In this document: positions 29,255-42,769 of the stretch, one piece after another
How the letters are laid out: every line of letters starts with the position of its first letter
How positions within the stretch are numbered: the first letter of the stretch is position 1
Assembly (NCBI GenBank): GCA_021229015.1
Contig: CM037778.1
Coordinates: forward strand, 86,218,477 to 86,282,476
Direction: 5' to 3'
Origin: Solen grandis
Lineage: Eukaryota; Mollusca; Bivalvia; Adapedonta; Solenidae
DNA length: 64,000 nt
Made by a program: the position numbers and the translations under genes
Notes under the pieces: generated by a model
The model's database searches: none
Told to the model about the DNA's origin: nothing
The model's input: the letters and a program-made list of their open reading frames with translations, nothing else

Positions 29255-29451
29255 ATGGAGCCGCATCAGATAACACTCTCAGGTTTACAACTGCATACTT
29301 GTCTTTTACATTTCTGCGCGATTAACATTTGTAGACGATTTTGCAACTTCCATATATGGCAGTATCACGGAAATAGGCGAAGATTTAAAGGCGGAGCCAA
29401 ATTTCACGAGCGGAAAATAAAGAGAGGTAACTCTTACACCATGATAAATCG
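29255..29451 (+). CDS. Unrecognised small protein, exon 1
   Basis: ATG at 29255 opens a frame of 65 codons plus two bases up to a consensus donor GTAAGTAT. Encodes MEPHQITLSGLQLHTCLLHF, a Cys-rich middle (CAINICRRFCNF) and a basic end (RRRFKGGAKFHERKIKRG). The two left-over bases join exactly with exon 2. No family is recognised. It may be a non-coding RNA with a chance open frame. Confidence 0.35.
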
Positions 29452-30832
29452 GTAAGTATAGAAAGATTTCGTATTTACCTGAGTCTGAAAATGATACTTT
29501 GTAGATACAATAATTTTATATACATCAATTGTTAATCATTATACTTACCTTTGGACTCTTTTAATATATACATGGTAAAATGAAAACGAAAATAAAATAT
29601 GGTTGAAAAAATGTTATGTAGATCTATGAAAGGGAAGTTGCTATGTACAGACATTAAAGCTTCATAATTTTGGTTTTAATTTTACTAACGTTATAAGTGA
29701 ATATTAAGAAATGAAAGCTTTACATTAGAAACTGCATAGATTTTTTTTCTCTTTTTTCTTATCCAGTCATACCCTAGTATTAAGGTTATATTTGTGATGT
29801 AGTAATTAAATGTTACTTAATATTACTGGGAAAGGCAGCAGCCAGAATTTGGCCTGTAAAAATTATTGTATAGATCTATCTCTAGCAAATCTTCCATCTG
29901 TTTAGACTTGAAAATTGGACAATAGTAAAGCGGCAACTTAACTGAACCTTAAATATCAATTTGACTTATTCCTTCTATAAATATATTTGTTTTGCATAAA
30001 AAATCTTGATTTATAGTCAAGCAGTATTTTTTACTGTCTGGAAAAAAACAACCCATTAAGAGTTAGATTAAGACACAGACAGTTGATGGCATGTAACTTT
30101 TGTGTATTTTCTTAAAAAAATTAATCAATAAGTCTGAGATTCAAAATAATATTGGAAGTCAGACACTTTTTTGCATTTAAAACATTAATATACTAGGTGA
30201 CAAGCAAAGGATCAATCTTTATTAAAGCAGGAGATATCTTATATCTTTATAGAACATCTCCTGATTAAAGACATAATGAATACTTCAACTTGAACTTTAT
30301 ACTGCCAATAGTCAATATTGACTACTTAAGGCACCTTAATTTTGGATGTGTTCTTGAATTGTTATTCAAAAAATTGAGTCTGGAACACCTCAGCTCTGTT
30401 TGTGAAGATTATGCATTGTTTTTCTGAAAATTGTGAATAAAAAAATCGACTTTTTTTTATGAAAGTGGCATTGAGCGCGAATTCACAACACCAGTAATGG
30501 CAGTGGCTAGATATTAAATTTTGAAAAAAGCTCAATTGTGGTGAGGTGGGTTCTCATATCACGTGGCTTTGGTGGCTCGACTAAAAAAACATCAAAGTTA
30601 AAATCCTGGCCAGGGCTATAAAAATCTAAATATAAATTTACGCCATGCTGGGCTTATATTGCTGGCTTTACAATGTAGGTGGGGTACGTTTCAAAAACTA
30701 ATCCTTTTTATATCTTCTGATATTGATTCAATACCTGCATACAATGACACTCATGCAACTGAAACACATGATGCTTAGTAAATAATTGTGATACTGTTTA
30801 ATTCTCATAATGCATTTACATTGAATGTGTAG

Positions 30833-31013
30833 ACCTACACGCTGCAACACTTCCCTTATTCGTACATGGGAGATTACTGCGTGGAGATTTGCCAGTCGTT
30901 GTCGGAAAATACCGAAAGTGAGCGGACAATTACGTTTATTTACGATGATGAAGTGGGCGGGGAAATGGGCGGAGCTTATTTATCAACAATGCAAACGTGT
31001 AAACCTGGATTAA
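30833..31013 (+). CDS. Unrecognised small protein, exon 2
   Basis: After acceptor attgaatgtgtag (a weak pyrimidine tract) the frame left by exon 1 stays open: PTRCNTSLIRTWEITAWRFA, then SRCRKIPKVSGQLRLF and TMMKWAGKWAELIYQQCKRV to TAA at 31011-31013. Together about 126 residues, strongly basic, with several Cys and Trp. aataaac at about 31204 could serve polyadenylation. Function unknown. Confidence 0.35.
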
Positions 31014-31677
31014 GCTGAGCCGAATCATGATTGTCGGACAATGTAAAGTTGCGAGCGTTAAAGTAAGAAGGCGTTTTGTAGTTTAACAAAATGCATTTGT
31101 TGAAATACGTATTTGCAATGTTGCATAGGCAAATTCAGTCCAAGAATGTATCTCTGAAGTTTAAATACTAAGAAATTCAAATGAATTGTATATTTTGTCG
31201 GAAAATAAACTGTTCAACTCAGATCAACAAGGCTTGATTTTGGCAACTAATAGCCTCCATAGGAACCAGGCATTGAAATCTCCTTAATCTATTGATAGTC
31301 TTGGTATTCCGAATAGAATTTGCCCTCTAGAAATTCGTAACTAATCTGTTGTATGAAGTTTTTTTTTGCTAAAAACTATTTCTATACAACTGTAACATTT
31401 TAAAAATGATACTTGTTCCCATTAACGAATTGATTTATTTGTGAAATGAGTTCACCTCGTAATAGCAGCTTATTCCGGATATATGATATGATTTTTCTAT
31501 AAGAAACTGCGAAGAAAGCAAAGAAGCAGCATTCACTCCGTTGAACACGTGTCTCTTATATAAATGCATGTTTTCTCTTTCTTTCTCTTTTAGTGATACG
31601 CGTGTCCTGGTTACACTGTGCATGTATGTAGTGATCGACCTTTGAAGTATAAGTATACTTCCAATAGCTTCACTTCT

Positions 31678-32035
31678 AGGATAGCTCTTTGGTGAAGTGG
31701 TTAGAGCGTCGGCTTGTTAACCCGACGCCCAGGATGCGATCCCCGGACGAAGCCAGATACTTCCCACTCCAAACCAATCAGTTGAAAAAGATGATAACAC
31801 TAAAGTTCACATATCATATGAGAACTGATGTCAGAAAATAAATCCAAAATGTCATGGCCTATTTTATGAAATTTTTTTAAGTTCTGTTCTTTATTCATAT
31901 ATGTTATCCTTAAGCATGTGTATAGTAGTTCTACCTGGAGGTCTTTAAGCATTCGAGTTTCTTCCACCTGAAATTATCTGGGCGTCACTATATGACTGAA
32001 ATAATGTCGTAGCGACGATTAATTCCAAAACAACA
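31678..32035 (+). mobile_element. Diverged SINE with family-A tail
   Basis: Different tRNA-like head (tttggtgaagtggttagagc, cgtcggcttgttaacccgac, B-box-like ggatgcgatccc), then the tail ttctacctggaggtcttta, atctgggcgtcactatatga and aatgtcgtagcgacg of family A. The middle is unrelated to other copies, so it may be a composite or a related subfamily. Confidence 0.7.
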
Positions 32036-32104
32036 AACACTATTACATTCAATTTATTTTAGAGACGTTTTTGATGTTATCATATATTACTTATCATAAT
32101 TATT

Positions 32105-32637
32105 TTACAGAACCATGTTGAATGACAACCCCCCCCCCCTCCCATCACATCACATGTATCATCTACGAAAAGTTTAATTTCATTATCTATGTCATCAACA
32201 ATGTCATTAATGTAAAGAGTAAAGCAAAATAGCCCAATGACTGAGCCTTGAGGCACCCATGTTTGTAAAACTGCAAAATTTGATGAAAATCCGTCAATAA
32301 CTACTTTCTGTTCATTATCACATATATAAGTTTCTATCCATTTCAATAGATTGCCATTTATACCATATGTTTGAAGTTTTAAGAGAAGACCCTTATGCCA
32401 CACCTTATCAAATGCATTTGCCACATCTGACATCCTTTCCTTTATCAAGGTTACGTAAAACAATATTGTATATATCAATTAATTGATTAACAGTGAAGTC
32501 GTTTGGTTGAAAACCAATCGATATTTAAGAAGATTATTACTTTTAACAAATTTGAATAAGTGTTTGAAAATAATTTGTTCAAGTATTTTGTATATAATAC
32601 TAGTAAGCGAAATAGGTCTGTAGTTTATCGGTTGGAT
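32105..32637 (-). mobile_element. Decayed non-LTR reverse transcriptase
   Basis: Minus strand, N to C: INYRPISLTSIIYKILEQII, NQLIDIYNIV, then in another frame DVANAFDKVWHKGLLLKLQT, YGINGNLLKWIETYICDNEQ, VPQGSVIGLFCFTLYINDIV and LFVDDT. These are reverse-transcriptase blocks: NYRPISL, D-x3-AFDKVWH, VPQGS-x-G and the catalytic F-x-DD. The frame changes at about 32445 and the end is lost in a poly-C run at 32130, so it is a dead fragment. Jockey/CR1-like by motif style (inference). Confidence 0.9.
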
Positions 32638-33509
32638 GTGTTAAAATCTGACCGTTTTTGTTTTTTTTTAGATTTACTTTGGTTTGATTAATTTAAGTTA
32701 GCAATAGATTTAGCAATACGCCACCATTTGCCGGAAGGTATTGTAGACTGTTGGTTAGGAAACTAACAGACTTCCTCTAAAATCACGATATCATACCGAG
32801 TTGATTAAACTCGAATTGTGCAAAAAAAATCCCCAAAACCTTGAAGTTAATAAAAGCCAAATCAGAGTTTTTTCATCTACATATCTATGAGTTGATTACA
32901 TTTTTTTTATTCTTTGCAACTCACACTGGTTTCCGGGTACATATAGGTAATTTTTCACAAGTTTTCAGTTATGTATATATGTAAGACGAAAGCAACCATA
33001 AATGAGTTAATTATATAATTTATGTTTGATGCAAAATTCAAGTATATAGAACTTGTTCAAACTAAATAGCCATGTACTGACGGGTTTGATATAAGCTAAG
33101 TTAGCTGTATAGATCTTTTAATAGTAAAGTTCAAGGGACCAACGTCCCGCTAATCTCCAAATATCTATAACGAAATGGGATAGAAAGAACATATGCAAAG
33201 TGATTATTGATTGATAATTACAAATAATAATAAATTCAAGTACGTGATATTGAAATTCGGTATGGTTTAACCTCTTTGAATATTATTTTTGATTGTTTGC
33301 TTTTACTTGCATATTGATTTCTCCGTTAAGCCATTGTCACGTGATGCCATTGATGTAATGACTTATCGAGTATAGTTAGAAATAAGAATGAAATTATTTC
33401 AACTTGTTTATCCGATCCATAAATAATTGTATTTGTAAAACCGATGTACATGTATATAGTTTAATCGCCGCATGCAATAATGCAATTAAATCCTACACTT
33501 TCTTTCAGC

Positions 33510-34725
33510 ATGAATTTCAGCATGAGACTATGGCTGCTTTTTGGAATATTTATTTCTCTAACAACCGTCTTCTTGACATATTTGCATGTCAAACTGGATC
33601 CAGCTTCAAAAGAGGAAAAGGAAGAGAAAACTGTCTCGATATTTTTTCCATTGGGTGAGATTCCAAACGTAGAAACACGATTGCCACCACGCCATGTACA
33701 TGAGGTTAACCAGATGGAATTTCTCACGGTTCACAAGGCAGTAGCTCTACCGTGCAAAACATTCTCTTCCGGTTTGGATTGAAAAGAAATTTGACCCTTG
33801 TGATTACTTATTGGATTCATATTATTTCTAAACGGAAGGAACAATATAACAAGATTATTCCTCCTGTTGGGAATAGAGACATTTATGAAACAGAGGACGG
33901 GAAGTTTGATATTTTGTGTAACCACGCTATTTTCAATGGAAAAAGTTCCGGCCAGAATCTCCGTGTTTTTCGCCATTGTTCGAGAACCCTTATCGTTATT
34001 TTTGTCGGCGGCATTTTATTATCGATACTTGGTCAGTACTCCATATTTGAAGCATATGAACGAATCTACGTTTATCACCGATCTTACTCACAATCCGGTT
34101 TGTACGAATCAGATCCTCTCCCATACTCAAGGACATATAACGTAATGGCGCATGATTTGGATTTGAACTCCAAAGTGTGGAAGAAATTCATAATGTCACT
34201 GTTACCATGTTTGATGATTATTTGAGGTCCAATGGAGAAGTTTTTTCGTGTGGTTATGGTTATGGAATATTTTCGCTTGTGTTACTGAAAAGATGGCTTG
34301 GCTGGGATATAGGCGATATCCTGTACCATAAAAAGAACGAAACACCGAAACGTGTTAAGGAGAAACAAAAGAATGTTGATTTAACACTTAAAGACCGCCA
34401 GACCTTTAAGGTGAGAAACAGACTAGACTATCAGTTATACGACTTTTTCCAGAGACGCTTCCTAGAGCAAATAAATAATGAGATCGAGTTTCAGGAAGAA
34501 GTTGGTGTTTATAGAGATGTTCTTAAAAGTGTCCAAGCATTCTGCAAAAACGTCAAACTAGGACAAGAGCCTTTACTGATAGGCAAGTCAAAGTGGCATA
34601 GACCTATTGTAGTGACGGAGAAGGACTGTAAGTTAATGAGAGTTCCAGAGATATCATTTGTAAACATGCTCAGAGAAAGACACTTCAACATGTTAAAAAG
34701 CTTTGCCAGTGATACGATTGGCTGA
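33510..34725 (+). pseudogene. Galactose-3-O-sulfotransferase-like gene, frame broken
   Basis: Golgi type II membrane enzyme family that moves sulfate from PAPS to the 3-OH of galactose in glycans. Start ATG 33510 lies two bases after acceptor tctttcag, so a 5' non-coding exon is likely. It encodes MNFSMRLWLLFGIFISLTTV, a signal anchor, then a stem. The PAPS 5'-phosphosulfate loop is split by a frame change near 33740 (FLTVHKA, then SSTVQNILFRFGLKRNL). It continues with KFDILCNHAIFN, changes frame near 33945, has the 3'-phosphate motif FAIVREPLSLFLSAAFYY, changes again near 34130 and 34185, and ends with LLKRWLGWDIGDILYHKKN and RNRLDYQLYDFFQRRF to TGA. About four frame changes: either a pseudogene or uncorrected indels. 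Total size, about 400 codons, is normal for the family. Confidence 0.82.
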
Positions 34726-35960
34726 TTTCGAGTAATTTTAGGATATGCAGTGACGCTTGCAATGCCCCCCCCCCCCCCTTTACCTGAACTCCTCGATCCG
34801 GAACTGATATGTTATCTAAAATTGGAATTATCATATATTCTGTAGTGGCAAGGGGCAAGGCGGTCTAGCAGCCGTAGTGTTCAACTTCGGTGTAATCTCT
34901 AGTTACAAACTTCATGCATTTTGTAAAGAAAATAAGATCCCTAATTGAATGAGAGGTAAACTGTATAACAAAACCATTGATGTATAATTAACACATATAA
35001 GACCCGGACGAAGAAATCAACATTTAAAACGTTGAAATCTATATTTTTATTTATGAATGCACTTTTAACTTGATCAGCGACATATTTCTTGTTTCTGTTC
35101 AAAGGATTTGTGTGTATGTGTGTAAAAAATGCTACTTAATTATGACCTTTTCATGCTCAAAGTAATGGTCTCATCCCGGGAAATGTCAAACAGATTAATA
35201 TCAAATTTAGAAATGTTTCCCATCAATTTTAACGAAAAATGCTTTTATTATACGAACGCAGTGTGCGTTTTTCTAATGTATTCTTATTGCATGTATATAC
35301 ATATTTTGGATATGACCGCTTTGTATGATGGCGAATATTTTTTTGTAATAATTAATTAAATTTTCGGTGCAATCTAGACCGCATTAGTGAATTCCTATTT
35401 TTCATTTACAAGGGCTTAACTCTTCCTAGACGTAATTTGGACATATTTAAGCGTGGGATTATCCGATTATTATCGGATCACAGTTTTGTCAAATATACTT
35501 CTTTACTGCTCATAGTTTCGTTTATGATGATCTAGATGAATAAAAATGCAAAATCATGTTTGTTAACTCGGGTTTAAATTCCCAGTCATATTATTCCCTG
35601 ACATTGAGTCAACCGGTCCTTAAAATATTCATACATGAGACAGATATACTGCTTCCTGACTTCGATATCTCACCTGATTTACATAGACCACGTGGTTTAT
35701 ATTTACTTCCGGTCAAATAACGCGTGAAATACGACGGTTTCGATAGATTTTACGATTTAAAAAAAATGTCACGATATATAAAGTCTAAAACGCAATTTCT
35801 TTATAAAAGCGCTGATCATGTTGTCTGTCTATTGGTAAACAATTTATCAACGTCCGTAAACAATAACCGGAAAGACACTGTCAGAAGTGAAAGTTAAAAT
35901 GTGTGAATTATAAAATCAGAGATTTTTTACGATTTATAAAGTCAATCCCTTATTTTTTTG
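34726..35960. other. 3' flank of the sulfotransferase
   Basis: No gene seen. Has a poly-C run at 34765 and T/A-rich sequence. It is matched by noisy sequence at about 49640-50330, which shows that the duplication extends past the gene. A possible trace of SINE family B is at 35570-35660. Confidence 0.5.
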
Positions 35961-36940
35961 TAAGCTTTAAAAAAATCAGGGAAGTTATTCTTATTAAATG
36001 AGCGGGAAGATAGATTATTTTTTTTTTGGGCCCTCTTCAAATTTAAAAAAAAATGGAAAAGGAATGGGGGTTCCTAGTATGACCCTCTTAATACTTCATG
36101 AATTTGCTGCAGCAGAAAAAATTTTAATAGAAAAAAAAAAAAATGGGACAAGATTAAGTATTTTTCTTTTCACTTCACCCCCTTTCCCGTATGTAAAAAT
36201 GATATCAATCCCTTTCAATGTTTTTTTAAAATACCTGTATTTTCTAGAAAAACAAAATTTTCACCTTTCAAGTAAGTAATAAGATAAAGCGGTAATTTTG
36301 TTCTTGGAAAGTAAAAGTTGACCATGTATAAAGTATAAACTCAATCCCTAAAGACCTTCTAGTTGTGACGGACAGGGGCTAGAGACACTACATCATTTGA
36401 GACTTAACGAAAAAGAAAAAAAAAAAATTTTAAATTTGACGGCTTACAATAAACTACTGCCCCCTCTCATTTCTACTTTTCTCCCTTATAACTAAACTAT
36501 GTGCGGACCCTCATATTAAAAAAAATGCCCTCTCTATAAAAAAATTTTAATAAGAGAGGTCGATTTTTTTGACTGAATATCGGGGTCCTTGATCATGATT
36601 TAAATAAAAAGGGTTTAAACAAACCAAAATAAGGAAATATAAAAACTATAATTAAAAAATTTCTAAATAACGATTTTTTTCGAAGAGACACTGAATGAAA
36701 AATATTGCGGTTAACTCATCCCCGGGAAAAAATAGTCCGTGACCTCGTTAAAGGGGGGGGGGCGGGAATTATTCATACCCAAAATAAAGGCATTGTCAAA
36801 TCTAGACGTCATAGCGTGCTTCCAGATTTCACGCTGCAACATTCAGCCAAAGTTATTTTATATTTCTACACCAACCACCGCTTTCGGTCCACATAAACGC
36901 TAGGGGCCCCCGGGGCCTGACGTTGTACAAACAACTTTAG

Positions 36941-36978
<38 letters not shown>

Positions 36979-38170
36979 TGTTTCTCATGACACTTACTAA
37001 AATAAATAAAGCTTCCTCAAAAAAGATCCCAAATGATCGTTTTGGTCGAAGGTCATTTATTTCTTAAAAAAAAATCAATAAATATATAAATAAATGAAAA
37101 AGTTTAATACTTTAAACATGAAAATTATTATACCGAAAACATATTTTTAAAGATAGTGTTATTATTTTAATTTTTTTGTATCATTTTGGGATTATATAAA
37201 AAAAAAATTCAGAAAGAAAAAAAAAATGTTATAAGACTCCATTTAAAAACAGTTCCTAATGACCGCTAAAATTTTCCCCCTTTATCGGGGTTCAAAACAG
37301 GGATGTTTGTAATATTTCGTATTAGCTTAGAGCGACTGACGTCTACCATTCTTCAAACAGTTTGGCAGATTGACCCCACAGGATTATTTTATCACCACAC
37401 TGTACTTAGTTTTGTCCATATTGTTTTAATTCACTTTGGGTATGTCCCTTTAATAACCTGCTGTGAATAAATGGCCCTACATACAATTAACCTGTCACAA
37501 GCGCATACATTTCACGGTCAGTGCACAGAATAATCTATGTTTTTCAATGTATTCCGTCAGCAACCATAATGATTTTGTATATTTTATACTCAAGGACGTG
37601 TGTCGTTCACTTGATGCACAAGAAATTGTATGTCATCGTATATATGTATACATGTAATTCAATGAAGTAAGTGTGTAACATCTTTTTATCAAAATGAGAG
37701 GACATCCACAGTCAGTTAAACTTTTGTTTATTTTCTTTTTATTTTCTTTTTCTTTTGAAATGAGTACACTGGTGTAAACATGACTATATCATATTTATCT
37801 TGCTGTAGTGTCAACGGAAGAAATGAACGTTTTATAAACAAAGAATGAGATCGAATCAAGAACCCTTTCAATAGTTTGTCTGCCAAATAATAATATATGT
37901 TGGTATTAGGATCAACTATTGTATATCAATCGTACAATATAACTTTCTCATCGTAGTACTATCATAAGTTGAGCGTGCGTAAAAAAATGGAAAAAAAGAA
38001 AACATAAACAATCATAAAAAGTATTAAGTATCCCCAATTCGTTTTACGATAATTACGAACCTTATATACATATTCTTAGACGAACGTGTGAAATATTGTA
38101 CGCTTTGGCACTGTTTTACTGCATTTTGTGCATTTTTTTTCGACTCCCTAAACAACAGTACGTTAAATAA
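35960..38170. other. Low-quality looking AT-rich sequence
   Basis: Many stretched homopolymers (for example ttttttttt at 36016, ggggggggg at 36753, a run of 30 or more A at 36947-36975). No motif-bearing reading frame. Short open frames here are not supported. Confidence 0.55.
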
Positions 38171-38179
38171 GGCTTAAAT

Positions 38180-38856
38180 CACGTTTAACTGTTTGTATGT
38201 ACCTAGATTAATGGTAAGGTATAAGATAATGTATATACTCCTAAAACACGTTTAAAATGTTTGTATGTACCTAGATTAATGGTAAGGTATAAGATAATGT
38301 ATATACTCCTAAAACACGTTTAACTGTTTATATGTACCTAGAGTAATGGTAAGGTATAAGATAATGTATATCCTCCTAAAACACGTTTAACTGATTGAAT
38401 GTACCTAGAGTAATGGTAAGTATAAGATAATGTATATACTCCTAAAACACGTTTGACTGTTTGTATGTACCTAGAGTAATGGTAAGGTATAAGAAATGTA
38501 TATACTCCTAAAACACGTTTAACTGTTTGTATGTACCTAGAGTAATGGTAAGGTATAAGATAATGTATATACTCCTAAAACACGTTTAAACTGTTTGTAT
38601 GTACCTAGAGTAATGGAAAGGTATAAGATAATGTATATACTCCTAAAAACACGTTTAACTGTTTGAATGTACCTAGAGTAATGGTAAGGTATAAGATAAT
38701 GTATATTTCTCCTAAAACACGTTTAACTGTTTGTATGTACCTAGATTAATGGTAAGGTATAAGATAATGTATATACTCTAAAAACACGTTTAACTGTTTG
38801 AATGTACCTAGAGTAATGGTAAGGTATAAGATAATAATTTATACTCCTAAAACACA
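38180..38856. repeat. 67-bp minisatellite, ten copies
   Basis: Unit: acacgtttaactgtttgtat, gtacctagagtaatggtaag, gtataagataatgtatatac, tcctaaa. Variants tagattaat/tagagtaat and single-base indels occur. The clean copies contrast with the poor sequence on either side. Confidence 0.96.
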
Positions 38857-38869
38857 AGCAGAGAATTTA

Positions 38870-41800
38870 TTTCAGATTCTGTTGACTCGTTGACTTAATA
38901 ATGGGTACATGAAAGAACAGAAAGAACGAAACAGAACTCTTTTATTTCCGCTTGTACAATGTACATCATAACAAAAAAAACAAACTAGCTTTTTTACAAT
39001 GTCGTGTACACAAAAAAAGTTTTCCAGGACTATTTTGAATGGTTTTGTTTTGACTATTTTTTAAAGAAAAAAGAGAAAAAAAAAGTAATGGGTATTAACA
39101 TTAACGTAAAATAAAATATTATCATTTAAAATTAAATTTTTTCATATATATCTTTTTATAGGAATTAGAAAAAAAAGAATGTTGTCAAAAGGTGGTCATC
39201 TTGAGGATGAGTTTTTTTAATCGACAATTAACTAAAAAAAAAAAAAAATTTTATCAACATACGATGGTAAGTTTTCCCTTTCCTATTTAGAAAAAAAATT
39301 AAGTGAGTAAAAAAAAAAACAAACAAAAAAAAAAAAAAAAAACAAAAAAAAAACAAAAAAAAAAAAAAAACAAAAAGAAAACCACAAAAACATAAATAAA
39401 GATTATATATAAAATAAATTTTAATTACTGTATGTTAGCATTGACTTCTTTTGTCTTTTTAATTACGTTCTAGCGCAAAGCTTTTTTTAAGAATGGCTCC
39501 CTTATTACAATATTTTCTTTACCTCTGAAATAATTCCACATACTTCATCTAGAGGGTTTGTTATAATAATTTTAGTAATTTTTTGTTTTAAAAAAAAAAT
39601 TGGACATTTTAAAAGAAAATGAAATTCATTTCAATTCGAAAACATTACAGCATAGCAAACCTTTTTTCTAGGAATTGTTTCTTTGGTATTTTCCCAGTTG
39701 TATTCTTAAAGGTGTGATGCAGTCAAACCCTATTAAAAAAAAAGAAATTATCAGGTAGATTATAAAGGGAAATTTTATACTTAGAAACATTTTTAAAACA
39801 TTTTTAAAACTATCTAAAACAGTGTTTTTTCCAAATGATGATACCACTTTGGCAAATGATCAAAAATTTCAGTTTAAATTTTTTTTGTAAAACATTCTAA
39901 ATTTTAGTAAATATTTAAAATACGTTTGTAAAACTTTAATTTTTAAATTTTATTTACAAATGCTAATCCTACGTAGTAGGAAAAATTAGAAAGAAAAAAC
40001 CTGTTTTGTTTGAAGGCCCCCCCCCCCCCCCGGGGATTATTGTTTATGCTGAATCTATACTTTTATGTATTAAGCCTTCTTCTCTCTTCCCCTCTCTTCT
40101 CCCCTTTCTTCCTTTCTTTAGAGTCCTTTTGCTATTTCTATTTTAAATTGAAATGGTTTTTCAAAAAGAGTTTTATATACTAATAAACATTAACAATTGT
40201 TTTATGTAATTATATATATATCTCTTCTCAAACACAACATAAAGTTCTCCCCCCCCTTTTCTATTAATGTACGAGCTTTTAAACGGGAATTTATTTTACA
40301 CGGAACTTAACAATTGTTGTATGTGTTTCTCTCTCTCTCTTCTTTTGTTCGTGATTTTTTTTAGAAAATAAATAGAACATGTATTACCAAAATAACTTAA
40401 AAAGAAAATAAACACTGTGAAAATTTTTGGTTTTTCGCTGAATTGATTACCCTTTTATAAGGTTATATAATGTAATGACTTCAATATCTCAATATTATTT
40501 CAAAAAGGAATAAAGAGGTTAACTCCTACTGCAGTCTTTAATAAAGAACGATTGTTATGTGACTTTTTCTCTTGATTTGCCAAAAACCCTGGGGAAAACG
40601 AAAGTGGTTTAGAAATTCATGTTAAAGTTGAGTCAATATGAAAAAACACACACACAACCACACACACACACCATTCCCAAACCACATATATACATAACAA
40701 CATAATACTTTTTTAATATATATTTACATATACATTATAAAACCCATAAACATACTTTTTACACATATAATAACTACATAAAACCCATGATACATATACT
40801 CAAAAAACCATACATATACACATACATTCCAATCCCCCAAAATACTTTAAATATATACCACATATATTTTACTTGTTTTATTATTAAAAAATTGTTTCAG
40901 AAATCCTTCAATTTTTAAAATTTTTTTATTTGAGAATTTAACTGTGGGTAAAATAGTTTAAAAACCTTTTGAGTTTTTAACGTTTTCAGTTTAATTAAAT
41001 TCCCGGTAAGTTTTTTCATTTTTGGGGGTTTTTTAAATTGCCTTTAAAATTTTTTTTTTCTTTTTCATAAAAAAATTGGAATTTAAATGAGTGGAATTCA
41101 TCTCCTGGTCTCGCATTGTATGCTTTACGTTCGCATGGGTAAGTTTTGCCGCGCCCTTTTTTTCAATGGTAAATTGTGGTAAAAAAATTTTTTCCCCTGT
41201 CTCCCCCGACTGACAGGAAAAAGGGTTTTTCCTTTGATGTTCATTTGATTTTTTTTACTGTATAAATTTTTTGGTACTTTTAAAATTTTTCCTTATTTAT
41301 TTTGATTTTTAGTTTTTCCCACCCCCTTTTTCCCCATTGAATCAAAAGCTTTTTGAAGTCATTAAAAACAACAAAAAATTTTTTTTTATCAGATTGTCGG
41401 GTCTTTAAAGTTTTTAGAATAAAATTGTTGTCAATTGTTGAGAATTTTTTTTCGGAATCCACTTGGGTCTCGTGGATAAATTTGATTTTTCTGCGATTTT
41501 TTTATTGTTTTTAAATGATAAAGAAAATTTTTTTTTCCTAAAAGCTGAGGAGTGATAGGGGGAGGTAATTTTCTGGAAGTGTGGTTTCCCCTTATTTTTT
41601 AAGGGGTTGGGACTGGGCCCTTTTTCCCCAAACTTTAGGTTTGATTCCCTTGTCAAATACTATTTTAAATAACTTGCTGTTATTTTTTCATGTGTTAATT
41701 AATGCTTTTTTTGCTTTTTACATTTGTTATCCCTGGCGCTTTATCTTTTTCAGGGTTTTAATGCTTGTATTTCTCATTGGTTATTTGGCCATTGTTTTTC

Positions 41801-42750
41801 TTCATTATTTTTTATTTGTTGTTTTTTTCTTTTGTATCATTGTTTCAGAGTCATCAAGATTTTCTTTAAAAAATTTTTGAATATTCTTATTTTTGCAAAG
41901 AAGCAGTGATTTTAGAGTGTCCTTTTGGTTTATTTAGATTTTTCCGAAATGTTTGGATCTTTTTGACTAAGCATCTAAGTTTTTCAAGTTTTGGTTTTAT
42001 ATTTATTTCGGATATTCTCATGGTATTTTTGTTTTTTTACTTATTCATGTAGTGTTTTTTTAAAAATTTTGTTTTTTTATATTTATTTATGATTTCTTGT
42101 TTTATTGTTTCATGTATATCTGTTTTTTGGCATGATCGGTAAAAAGGGATAACTTTTTTTATCCTGTTTGTTTTTGTTTTATTTTTCGCATTGCTTTTAA
42201 AAAATCAATGATTTTTTCGGTGTATTCCCAAACATGGAGCATCCGGGGAAACCTTTTTATCAATTTTTTTGTGTTATGTCATCGTTGTCGGTAACATGTT
42301 AGTTTTTTCTTTTTTGTATTTTAAAACCCCGTCTTTATTTTCTGAAATAAATTAGATTTTTTATATCCCATAATTTTATTTTCGTTTTATTCTCAGCAAT
42401 TGTTTTTTTGATCTTTATTTTTTTTTTTAATATAAATTTAGTTTTTCAGTTTAGCGTGGTGGACAATGGACTTTCCGAAAAAAAGGAAACGAATTTTTTA
42501 CTTTAAATCAGCGATTTTTCAAATAAACATTTTGTAATAAAAAAGTCAAAACATAGTTTTTTTGCATTTTTAAACATGGGTTTTCATGTCCCCAATAACC
42601 CGGCCATTCCAAAAAACATCCCCTTATTTTTGCATAAATCAATGAAATTAAAACGTATTGATTTTTGTATGTTATGCATTTCTGTTTATTGGTATATTAC
42701 AATTCTTAAATTTTTCAAAAAATTTCCCGTTTTCTTTTTCCATGTTTCAA
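38870..42750. other. Homopolymer-rich, probably uncorrected sequence
   Basis: Long A and T runs (39310-39372 is almost only A and C), poly-C at 40018, and a garbled CA/TA zone at 40645-40860. No recognised gene. Frames are open or closed at random. Confidence 0.55.
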
Positions 42751-42769
42751 TTTCATTAAATCTGACAAA

